Under the pieces are notes generated by a model. That model was not told where the DNA came from and ran no database searches. It saw only the letters and a program-made list of their open reading frames with translations. Shown here piece after piece: positions 9,207 through 16,891 of a stretch of 64,000 nucleotides of DNA. This DNA comes from Chrysophaeum taylorii. Lineage: Eukaryota; Sar; Pelagophyceae; Pelagomonadales; Pelagomonadaceae. Each line of letters starts with the position of its first letter. Position 1 is the stretch's first letter. A program made the translations under genes and the position numbers. The stretch lies in NCBI GenBank assembly GCA_029834535.1, contig JAQMWT010000328.1:62001-126000 (forward strand), written 5' to 3'.

Positions 9207-9302
9207 TGCGAGGAAGCTATGACACTTACCCCTGCACCACGTATCCAGTATCCTTACGTCTTTCTCTTATCGCTAGTCTAACGCCTCATACCATTCGTAA
9301 CA
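9207..9302 (+). repeat. 3' LTR of element B
   Basis: Ninety-six base pairs, TGCGAGGAAGC to CGTAACA, matching the 5' LTR. It is preceded by two tandem copies of a roughly 52-bp block (about 9105-9206) that is pyrimidine-rich (CCTTTTCTTTC) instead of holding the purine-rich tract expected before a 3' LTR. Confidence 0.9.
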
Positions 9303-9379
9303 TGCCGCGTTTGGCTAAATTGACGTTCAGCCTACAATGCTGTAAAATCCCAAATGTAGGTTTCTCGGACAATTATTAG

Positions 9380-9634
9380 GGGGTCGGATAAGAAAACGAG
9401 ACTAGCCCGCGCCGCAACGACGGTCCTACAACGCGTGGGCTTTTTCCCTTTTTTGCGTGAGGGGACGAAAGGATGCCGACTTCACTATGGGGACTAGTTC
9501 CATCGCGACGATCTCGCGGCGTGGCGGCACATACTGCTTGAGTACAAATGAACATAGCTCAGCGATCCGTTGAGTATGTCTTAGTACAAACTGAAACATA
9601 GTTAACGGCTCGTACGAACTTTCTTATCCGACCC
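9380..9634. mobile_element. MITE-like 255-bp inverted-repeat element
   Basis: Perfect 15-bp terminal inverted repeats: GGGTCGGATAAGAAA at 9381-9395 and its complement at 9620-9634, with possible 3-bp TAG duplications (9377-9379 and 9635-9637). There is no coding capacity. It sits exactly where the integrase-containing frame of element A stops: the last base of the repeat forms part of that frame's TAG stop. This looks like a small non-autonomous DNA transposon that truncated the polyprotein. The family is not identified. Confidence 0.6.
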
Positions 9635-12600
9635 TAGTAAGAGGCAGAGACGCTGGAGGGTTCCAGTTTGTGACTATGAGGGTAGACAAAAGTGACAGGT
9701 TCGCCAAAGGGGAGAAGCTTCAAGAGCGGTGCCGTGGGCGACATGATACGCCGGGGAACGGTGCATGGCATGTGTGTGCGCGAGGGCAGGCCATGGGAGC
9801 GCTGGTTGTCGGCTTGGATCTTATGCAGGAAAGCAAATGGGTGATAATACGCAGCGGCAATAGACTTTCCTTCGATGCGTACACTGCGAAGGTTGAGGAG
9901 ACGAACCACGGTGCCTCGAGTGTTTTCTTTAATAATATTTTCAGCAAAGTTCCGCTGCTGGAGGTGGCGACCAAGGATTTGGAATTGGAGACCAAGATGC
10001 ACCTTGAGAGGGTGGAAGGCTTCAGAACGAAAAGTCGAGAATGCGTCAGAGGATCTAATCTTGACATGGACATCGAATTCGACCTTGATTACATTGGCCA
10101 CATAGAGGATGCCGGCCAGAACATCTTGTGCGTCTAATTTCCGTAGGAAATAGACCCATTTGTGTGCTGAGATGATACACACGAAGTGCATGATATAGTG
10201 AAATCCGCCGTAGCACTTGTTGATGCTCGGGTATGACACATCCATGTGGAGGTGTTGGCCAGGAGCATAGGCCAATTCATCCTGTGACCAGGAAGTGTTT
10301 TTGTGACTGAAGCTTACGTGCGATTGGCAGCGCTTGCATTCACTGCAGTCTTGCAAATACCGATCATCACCTGGGCGGAGATTCGTTACGTTAGCGGCAA
10401 TCGTGCGGCGAAGAATCTCTGGTTGCTGGTGGTGTATGCGGTGCCAGCGAGTGACCAAAAGCACTCTTTTGGCGTGCTGAGTGGTGCCGGGCTGGTGCAA
10501 GGGAGGCAGAGCGGCAGTCGAAGCGCTGGGGGGGCTGGGTCGCTTGTCGACACGGATTTCAGCAGCGGTTGCCTCGGCAAGAAGCGTCTCGAGGTTTGTC
10601 GATTTGCTTGGTTTGCGGATCGCATCATGGTGAGCATCTGCAACGGCATTGAAGAGGGAGGTGAGGTTCAGGTCTTCCTCTGCTAAGAGACGGCTGGAGA
10701 TGGCTGAGAAGAATTCTGCAACCTGATGGATGTCTCCAGGGCTGGGGATGCCATTGCGTATTGTAGCCCATTCGACGTGAAGGTTCACGTGGTGGTGCGA
10801 TTCGTGGAATGCGAGGACAGCGCTGTACTTTGCCTGCAACATGTGGTGCGTGACGGCGTTGGCCAGTGCCTTGAACGCGAAGTACGGCGGGTGCTGTTTG
10901 AATAGTTGGAGCAGCTCCGGGTCTGAGTGGTGTCCAAACTTTGCGATTTCGTCGAGGGTCGCATAGCGGATTTGGTCTGGAGAGATCAGCAGCAAGGCAT
11001 TGGAGTAGCTCGTGTTGGTTGGGTACGAGCCAGTGACCGAGTAGCACTTGCTGCTCTTCTGAAGCGTGTCTCCGATGTGGCCGACATAGTCCGCGTAAGT
11101 GGGACGTGCTTTGGACATTACGAGTCCCTTGGGGTCATCGAGAGCAATTCGCCCTTGTGAGTCGATCGCGGCAAAGCCAGGATGCGAACGATTCATATAG
11201 TGGACCCAAGTGGACGGGCGCGAACAGCTGTGAGCGGCGGCCAAGGAGGTGGTGTAAGCGACGACCAGAAAGGCAGTGCCCTTGGGAATATCCAAGGAAG
11301 AGGAGTGCGTTGGGGAGAAGACTGCGGGTTGAAGGGAACAGTCCAAGATCTTAGGAGGCCTGGAATGGAGGGTGAGGGAGGCGCGCGGGAAGTGGCCATA
11401 TGCGACGGCAGTAGCGGCGGTGCCGGTGATGGTTCCATTCAAATGGTAAGCACATTGAGACTCTGAGGCATGAAAACAGCGTATGGTGTTCCAAGCGGCG
11501 AGAGTGGGGTGTTGCGACAAATGGTTGTGCAGGAGCGTAAAAACCAGTAGGTTGGAAATGGACGCCATTGTGGCGTAGGGGGTGCCGTCGGCATCTAGAC
11601 CGAGATCCGTGAAGGGCTTGGTGAGACGTGCGAGCATTTGGCAGATGCGGGCATTCTCGGAAGTCGAGAGTTTCGAGGCGTTGGTGGGCTTGTAGGAGTA
11701 GGTGGCCTTGTGCTGGTAGTAGTCCAATGTGGAACGGGGCACTGTACCACGAAGGGCGGGTTTGGCCATCCAGAAATCGTCAGGGATGGTGTGACTGGGT
11801 TCCAGGAGAGGAAGCATGCTCGGAGGCGAGGTTAACCAAGTAGAGGCGGTTTTCTCGAGGTTGTAGCAGGTGAGCGGGTGCCGGGCGTACACAGCGAGAT
11901 AGCGAGTCTTGCTGATGACATCACCAAAAGCAGAGGCATTGTAGACGCCGGAGTGGCGGAAGTAGCCTAAACGCTGATAACCTTTGGCGAGTTGAGTATA
12001 CTCGTGGTGAGTGCGGGGGTTGGGAGGTACGTTCTCGACAATGGCATAGGTCGGGAGCGTGCAACGAACGAAGCGGATTTGTTCTTTCACGAAAAGGTCG
12101 GCGGTGACCGGAGTGGCATAACCGTTGTAGTCTTTCATTACACTCAGATGTTGGCAGGGCAATGTAAAAACTGCCAGGTCGAATGTAGGGAGTCGTATTT
12201 TGCCGGTTTGGAGTGCGGCATTGAGTTTTCTGAGGTCCGCATAGTGCTGGGCGTGCGGGAAGAGGTGTTTCGCACGGGTACGCAGGATATCGTTGATTTC
12301 GCAGGTGACCACGACAGTTAGGCGTTTGTCGAATCGTTTGCGAATAGTGTCGAAACCTTCCTGGAAGGCGTAGTGGACGACAGGAGATTGGATGTTGAGC
12401 AGTTCGGTACGATACCGTGAGTGGGTTTGTAGCTTCGCGAAGTCAAGCGTGTGCGATTTTGAGCGTGTCTTTGCGACATGCTTTGTGATGTGTGCAATCT
12501 CATCTTTGATGGACATTCGTTTTCTTGTGTGAAAGCTGACCACAGTGGCGAATGTTTGGTTGGGGTGAGATGGCAGGGACAACAGGCCGTTAGGCTTGCG

Positions 12601-12978
12601 AGTGGCAAGTACGACGGCGGTCTTTCCTAGAAGTGTTGCATAATTGTGGGGGTCTGAGGTTGAGGAATTTAGGAGCTCATAAAGGTAGGGCTCGTGGGGC
12701 AATGGCGGGTCTGTAGCTTGTACATGCAGAGCTTTGAGCTGAGATGTTGCTATAACTTGAAGACCTTGTCTGGATTGCGGGACTAACATAAACACGAGAT
12801 ATAAAACGTAACCTGTTGTGTCTTCCGTATCCATTGAAGAGAGACCTGCAGCCTGCAGATACAACGGTTTAACACCGATGAAGTGACTGGTATGAGTTCC
12901 TCGGCCCATATGAATGGTGTGTTCGGGAATTCGGCGTTGGTCTCGGGGACAAAATTTTGAATTGTGCGCGTAAGGCAA
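9634..12978 (-). CDS. Copia pol with C5-cytosine methyltransferase and integrase
   Basis: Uninterrupted frame of about 1114 codons; the first codon is TTG, so it is a continuation of gag-pol and not a free gene. Residues 1-100 are the tail of a Copia protease. Residues about 196-720 read as a C5-cytosine DNA methyltransferase: a degenerate AdoMet loop (HYAFQEGFD), VTCEIND, the catalytic TLPCQ (Cys275), IVENVPP (313-319), the motif-VIII-like SKTRYLAVYAR (356-366) and, after a long target-recognition-like region, RYATLDEIAKFG and ALANAVTHHML (704-714). Residues 841-1030 are an integrase: zinc ligands including CSECKRC, then Asp913, Asp978 and Glu1013, a D,D-35-E spacing. The frame ends where a 255-bp element is inserted. 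Methylation by LTR-element-borne enzymes is known in a few algae; activity here is unproven. Confidence 0.85.
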   Translation of the reverse strand: MPYAHNSKFCPRDQRRIPEHTIHMGRGTHTSHFIGVKPLYLQAAGLSSMDTEDTTGYVLYLVFMLVPQSRQGLQVIATSQLKALHVQATDPPLPHEPYLYELLNSSTSDPHNYATLLGKTAVVLATRKPNGLLSLPSHPNQTFATVVSFHTRKRMSIKDEIAHITKHVAKTRSKSHTLDFAKLQTHSRYRTELLNIQSPVVHYAFQEGFDTIRKRFDKRLTVVVTCEINDILRTRAKHLFPHAQHYADLRKLNAALQTGKIRLPTFDLAVFTLPCQHLSVMKDYNGYATPVTADLFVKEQIRFVRCTLPTYAIVENVPPNPRTHHEYTQLAKGYQRLGYFRHSGVYNASAFGDVISKTRYLAVYARHPLTCYNLEKTASTWLTSPPSMLPLLEPSHTIPDDFWMAKPALRGTVPRSTLDYYQHKATYSYKPTNASKLSTSENARICQMLARLTKPFTDLGLDADGTPYATMASISNLLVFTLLHNHLSQHPTLAAWNTIRCFHASESQCAYHLNGTITGTAATAVAYGHFPRASLTLHSRPPKILDCSLQPAVFSPTHSSSLDIPKGTAFLVVAYTTSLAAAHSCSRPSTWVHYMNRSHPGFAAIDSQGRIALDDPKGLVMSKARPTYADYVGHIGDTLQKSSKCYSVTGSYPTNTSYSNALLLISPDQIRYATLDEIAKFGHHSDPELLQLFKQHPPYFAFKALANAVTHHMLQAKYSAVLAFHESHHHVNLHVEWATIRNGIPSPGDIHQVAEFFSAISSRLLAEEDLNLTSLFNAVADAHHDAIRKPSKSTNLETLLAEATAAEIRVDKRPSPPSASTAALPPLHQPGTTQHAKRVLLVTRWHRIHHQQPEILRRTIAANVTNLRPGDDRYLQDCSECKRCQSHVSFSHKNTSWSQDELAYAPGQHLHMDVSYPSINKCYGGFHYIMHFVCIISAHKWVYFLRKLDAQDVLAGILYVANVIKVEFDVHVKIRSSDAFSTFRSEAFHPLKVHLGLQFQILGRHLQQRNFAENIIKENTRGTVVRLLNLRSVRIEGKSIAAAYYHPFAFLHKIQADNQRSHGLPSRTHMPCTVPRRIMSPTAPLLKLLPFGEPVTFVYPHSHKLEPSSVSASY

Positions 12979-13001
12979 AAGGATGCGCCACCGTCAATCA
13001 A
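12783..13001 (-). pseudogene. Copia aspartic protease remnant (element A)
   Basis: Short frame starting MIDGGASFCLTRTIQNFVP. The D-G-G-A-S core followed by a hydrophobic-polar stretch is the active-site region of a Copia retropepsin, which cuts the Gag-Pol polyprotein. The rest of the protease (MGRGTHTSHFIGVKPLYLQ) is found in the neighbouring frame, so a frameshift near 12915 splits the domain. Upstream the frame should connect to gag. Confidence 0.7.
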
Positions 13002-13080
13002 TGAGGTTTCAGTGCCGGGGCCATTGCATCCGTGCAGTGAGCTAGTCTTCTATGAGGTCTTGTCTGGAGTGTAAGCTGCA

Positions 13081-13284
13081 CTAAGAAAATCGGCGACTCT
13101 GGGTGAGATAGTTGATGAAGTCGGGAAATTCGTCATCTGGAGGTTTGGTGCCTGATGAAGTAAGGTGTGGTTGGCGGCACAGGCGTCGTCGGCAACCATC
13201 AGCGAAAAAGCCGACTCTGGTGGAGAGCACGCATGTAGTCACTGTGGCGTTTAGCGTAGTCTTCGGCGGCGTCATCTTCATCAT
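13081..13284 (-). other. Short frame between gag and protease (element A)
   Basis: A 67-codon frame overlapping the gag stop by 4 bp. It carries cysteine and histidine residues (CVLST, CRRRLCRQPH) that could be remains of a nucleocapsid zinc region, but no C-C-H-C knuckle spacing is visible. Most likely the out-of-frame continuation of gag toward the protease. Confidence 0.35.
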
Positions 13285-15404
13285 TGGTTTCGGGAATGGC
13301 GTCGTCGTATAGGGCTCTGCTGACCGTTGTCGTCATAAAAGCCGAGATGTCCTTTGTCGTCTTGTTCATCGGTTTCGGCTTCGCCCTCATCAGATTGATC
13401 GTCTTGGGAATCGGACGTTAACATCTGGAGGAATTCGGCGGCGTCATTTTCGGCTTCGGAAAGAAGTATCTCGTCGGAAATGGTGGTTATGAGGTTGATT
13501 AGCTTGTTCATATGCTCGGAGCTGGACGTATGTTGGCGACCGGCTTGGCTAAATTTCCGTATGGTTTGGAGCTTACGACGGACTTCACGAAGGGGGACCT
13601 TGAAGCGTTGGTCTGGAGTAGATGGTTTGGGTGGATGAGGTTGTGTGGGGAAGGTGACCTTGCGAAGATGCGGGTGCTCGTGTTTGTCAGGGGTGACAGG
13701 AGGAGCTCGGGGACAGTGCTTGTTCTTCGGTGGGGTGACAGGGGCGGCCTTAGGCTTAGGACTGTCATTGACGTCGTAGTAAGACGGGGAGCGAGGATTA
13801 GGAGGCTTTTTGCCTGGAGGGGGCTTTTTGACGTGCCGCGAAATTTGCTTCTTGCGGTAGGCGTGTAGTTGGCGAATAAGATCATTGTCTTCTTCTTGAT
13901 CAAGATTGGCCTCCGTGAGAAAAACGGCGACGAGGTCGGTGTCTTCAATGGGGTCCGGAGGGGTGTCGTCTTCAGAGGGAGAGGTGTCATCATCGTCTTC
14001 GGTGAGATGGAGACCATGACGGCGGGAGCGAAAGCGGGGGTTGTCTTTGTCTTTTGTGGGCAGACGACCAAAGTCCGCGACGAAGCGCAAAGGCTTGAAA
14101 TTAAGAGTGGGGTGAGGCTTGAGGTGAGCCCAAAAGTTGCGCTCAAGCGTTGAGATGACGGTGATGCGAGCGATGAGCTTAGGAAGGTGGTGGATGGCGT
14201 CCTTGTCTTCGTCGAGTAACAGCGAATCGTTGGGAGTGCGCAGACAGTTAGCAAGACGTGCAAAGCCCTTTATGTGTGTTGGGGCGCGGGAGTCAAGCAA
14301 GCTTGGGGGGTACTTGAAGCGAAGAATTTGGTGAATTTCTTCGAGTATCTTGTGGTCTGGGAGTTGGAGAGAAGTGTCCGTGGTGACCTGGCGGAGTTGC
14401 TGCACGACATGACGCATGTAGTCGATGTAGTGAGCTGGCTCATGGATTTCGGGGTTGAACGGCGTGTCCAGAAAGGCATTGTAAACATAATGCGCATGGT
14501 GGATGTGGTTCTGGCCCGTATGCTTATCGAGAGCGAGGCGAACTTGAAGCACGAATTCGAGTCCTATCGGGTAGGAGGATCCAAGTGCATCGATTTCGTC
14601 GTATGCTGGGTGCTTGACGGAGTCGCTACCGGCATGTAGGAAACGACGAAAGAGGGGGTGTACAGTCTCGCGGAGATATACGATGAAGTCGGCTTCTTTT
14701 CCTTGGAGATGTGGTTGAGTTATTGGATGTAACTTGCCTTTTGTCATATCGGTTGGGTCCTTGTATTGATCTCTTAGTTCTTGGAGTTTTGGCTCGTAGA
14801 CGTTGTCCAGGAAGTGCTTGCCGAACTTGCGGTAGACACCCTTGTAGTAGACGTAACGGCCTTGGAAATCTTGCGTGTTCCCGGCGGTAGAGTGGTTGTC
14901 GGGGTCCTTGTCGTATTCGTCGATACAGCAGTGGCTTAGGAGAGCGTCAGCGAGATCGTTAGATCCGCGCAGGACGGATTCCCACGTGTAGAAGCCCTGT
15001 AGGAAGTACTGAGTTATACCTGTTTCAGGCATCAGATGTTCGACGAACAATTGCATGACACGAAACGAGAGCATTTGGGGTGTGACTTGCGACGAGTCCA
15101 TGGACTTGAGAACGGCACTTGGTGGGTCACTAAAGGTGTTGATCTTAGACTTGGGATCTTGTTGAGCCGGAGTGGGAGGCGGAGCCGCAGCAGTCACGGC
15201 AGATGGTGGTGCTTGCGTTGCTTGTACTTGGGCGGACAAAGCGCTTATTATGCGAGCCATCAAGCGAGTTTCTTGGTCTTGCATTTCTTGTTTATGCCGA
15301 GCTTCGGACGCTTGAGCTTGTTGTTGCATGTCTCTTTGGTACTTGGCTTCTAAACGAGCTTCTTGCTCTCTTATCTCCTTCTGGAGTTCTTGGTTCGTCG
15401 GCAT
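13281..15404 (-). CDS. Gag-like polyprotein of element A
   Basis: Frame of about 707 codons from the ATG at 15404 (MPTNQELQKEI); it is open for 27 more codons upstream but without another ATG. The first 60 residues are a charged coiled coil (EIREQEARLEAKY...). The middle is folded-looking, with many aromatic residues (YFLQGFYTWESVLRG, FIVYLRETVHPLFRRF, HYIDYMRHVVQQL). The C-terminal third is acidic and proline/lysine-rich. Position between the terminal repeat and the protease, size and composition fit a structural Gag protein that forms the particle holding the element RNA. No zinc knuckle is seen. It is larger than usual for Copia gag. The call is based mainly on position. Confidence 0.65.
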   Translation of the reverse strand: MPTNQELQKEIREQEARLEAKYQRDMQQQAQASEARHKQEMQDQETRLMARIISALSAQVQATQAPPSAVTAAAPPPTPAQQDPKSKINTFSDPPSAVLKSMDSSQVTPQMLSFRVMQLFVEHLMPETGITQYFLQGFYTWESVLRGSNDLADALLSHCCIDEYDKDPDNHSTAGNTQDFQGRYVYYKGVYRKFGKHFLDNVYEPKLQELRDQYKDPTDMTKGKLHPITQPHLQGKEADFIVYLRETVHPLFRRFLHAGSDSVKHPAYDEIDALGSSYPIGLEFVLQVRLALDKHTGQNHIHHAHYVYNAFLDTPFNPEIHEPAHYIDYMRHVVQQLRQVTTDTSLQLPDHKILEEIHQILRFKYPPSLLDSRAPTHIKGFARLANCLRTPNDSLLLDEDKDAIHHLPKLIARITVISTLERNFWAHLKPHPTLNFKPLRFVADFGRLPTKDKDNPRFRSRRHGLHLTEDDDDTSPSEDDTPPDPIEDTDLVAVFLTEANLDQEEDNDLIRQLHAYRKKQISRHVKKPPPGKKPPNPRSPSYYDVNDSPKPKAAPVTPPKNKHCPRAPPVTPDKHEHPHLRKVTFPTQPHPPKPSTPDQRFKVPLREVRRKLQTIRKFSQAGRQHTSSSEHMNKLINLITTISDEILLSEAENDAAEFLQMLTSDSQDDQSDEGEAETDEQDDKGHLGFYDDNGQQSPIRRRHSRNQ

Positions 15405-15607
15405 TTTGCTTGGGTTCAGGAACGTCAGTGAGCTTGACTTGTCTGGAAATCCTGGGGCTCTGCTGATACCGGGACTGGTGCCCAATACCTAGAGAACAGT
15501 AATCACAACTGTGTTACCCTTCAGCAGAGCGTGAGAACAGTGGTAGTCTGTCCTCGAATCTGTCTCTTAATCTTGCACAGGCGGTGTGAATAACACAGCG
15601 TTTTCTT

Positions 15608-15705
15608 TTAAATCAAAGGTGCCAAAGTTAAGTGAACTAACCCTAGAACAGGGGGTACTAACCCTAGTTCAGATTTTCTCCCTGTAGTAGTAGTAGGCTG
15701 TAGCC
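15608..15705 (-). repeat. Terminal-repeat-like block, right copy
   Basis: Direct repeat of 1757-1849 with a few substitutions and two added TAG triplets (GTAGTAGTAGTAGG against CTAGTAGG). It lies upstream of gag, where a 5' LTR is expected on the minus strand. About 200 bp separate it from the gag ATG; a GGTATCAGCAGAGCC stretch on the minus strand near 15460 resembles a tRNA-iMet primer-binding site but is far from the repeat. Confidence 0.55.
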
Positions 15706-16891
15706 TTTGTCATCGTGTGACACCATCCATGAGCTATAGCTCATCGGCGGGCAATCTAGTCCACATGCCGTCGATGTCATCCAGAAAGAGGCCTTCATGG
15801 TTGGTTGCTCATGAGGCCACGCTGCAGTATGCCCCCCGACGTGCAACCTGCGATGTATCAAATGAGATCAAAAACAACTATTTATCCAACTACGTGCGAG
15901 CACAATGCATGGGGGGTATGCTAATCCCAGTGCCTTGACGCGCGGGATAAAAAGGCACGGCGTTCAGAGGAGGGCTTCAGAGAGAGGATAATGGAAAGGG
16001 TGTTGGTACCCTGTCGAAATTTGTCACGGTCTCGAGCGAGGAAGTAAGAGATCGTTGGTATCCGCGGAATGCCTTGTTGAGACCCGGCACGCGAACTGTG
16101 GGGACTCGACTCGCGCGGATGTTTCGAGGCGCACCTTCATCGACTAGAAATCCTCGGGATGTTTCGGGTCGTGGCAGGGCCTCGACGGTAGCCTCGGGAT
16201 CTAACGGGGCGAGGTAGGTGTGAACCAATATATGGGCCTGTTGTTGTCGTCCGTGCCGAAGGGTTGGCGGTCAGGATGCGTCCCGAGCCCTCGACGTGGT
16301 AGACGCTGTGCAGCGCCGGCTGCTTCTTCCCATTGCCGCCGAGGAGTCCCTCCAAGGCCTCGTCGAAGTCCTCGGGGTCGAGGACCTCGTACCAGGAGCA
16401 CTTAGGGTGGCCAACCCAAAAAGGTGCGACCGGGCTTCACGCAGAAGGGGGTGCCACGGAGTGCGCCATTCAACTTGACGTCGAGGCCTTCGAACGCATC
16501 CCGCAGCACCTACCTTTGATTGGAGGACGCGCGTCGAGGGCGCAGTCACGGTACGCTCGCGCGAATAAGCGGCCGGCACCGGCCGGCGTGCTCACGCCCC
16601 AGGCGAGAAAACCCCGGTCCGTGCCAGAAAAGCGCATCGCGTCCTTAATTCAAACAGCCCTGCAGATCTACTTATGTGTTTTTTTTGGGTTTTAAGAGAG
16701 TCCTTACTACTAATAAGGCGCCGTAGCGAAACAGCCGTGTACACTACGGGAGGAGGCCTCGGCGCGTGTTTCGGGCCACCGCAAGAATAGAACTCGTCGT
16801 AAGGCGGAAGGTGCCTCGACCCACGTCACATCGAAAGGGGGGGCTGAGGCCATACAGGAGAACGAAAGAATTATTATTTATTACCCTACAA
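15706..16891. other. Intergenic; decayed minus-strand frames 15977-16580
   Basis: No intact gene. On the minus strand three overlapping frames read in order as one plausible protein: KLNGALRGTPF, then CSWYEVLDPEDFDEALEGLL, then TANP, then FGTDDNNRPIYWFTPTSP, then LPRPETSRGFLVDEGAPRN. The order is kept while the frame changes several times, so a decayed gene is likely. The family was not recognised. The remainder (16580-16890) shows nothing. Confidence 0.35.

Larger units (their letters stand above)
5040..9302 (+). mobile_element. Copia-type LTR element B, nested
   Basis: Complete but inactive LTR retrotransposon of about 4.26 kb inserted into element A on the opposite strand. Boundaries are firm: 96-bp LTRs at 5040-5135 and 9207-9302, ending in TG...CA, flanked by the 5-bp duplication TGCCG. 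The stretch just after the 5' LTR starts TGGTAAGCAG, close to a tRNA-iMet primer-binding site. RT and RNase H are recognisable; protease and integrase are not, and the interior is split into many frames. Throughout the element there are short tandem duplications (for example near 5450-5515, 5595-5690, 5985-6090, 6337-6402, 7170-7240, 7310-7400, 8670-8870, 9105-9206), giving it an unusual stuttered structure. Confidence 0.9.
1757..15705 (-). mobile_element. Composite Copia-type element with methyltransferase
   Basis: Large minus-strand Copia-type retroelement. Reading right to left: terminal-repeat-like block, gag-like frame (15404-13281), protease remnant (13001-12783), a long frame with C5-methyltransferase and integrase (12978-9634), an IN-RT linker (4894-3995), reverse transcriptase (4124-2871), RNase H (2874-2017) and a second terminal-repeat-like block. 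It is broken by a 255-bp inverted-repeat element, by a full Copia element on the other strand, and by frameshifts in protease, linker and RT. A purine-rich tract plus a short TG...CA block at about 4934-5015 leaves open that the left and right halves came from two related elements. Gag-PR-IN-RT-RH order is the known Copia order; calling this one element is inference. Confidence 0.65.
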
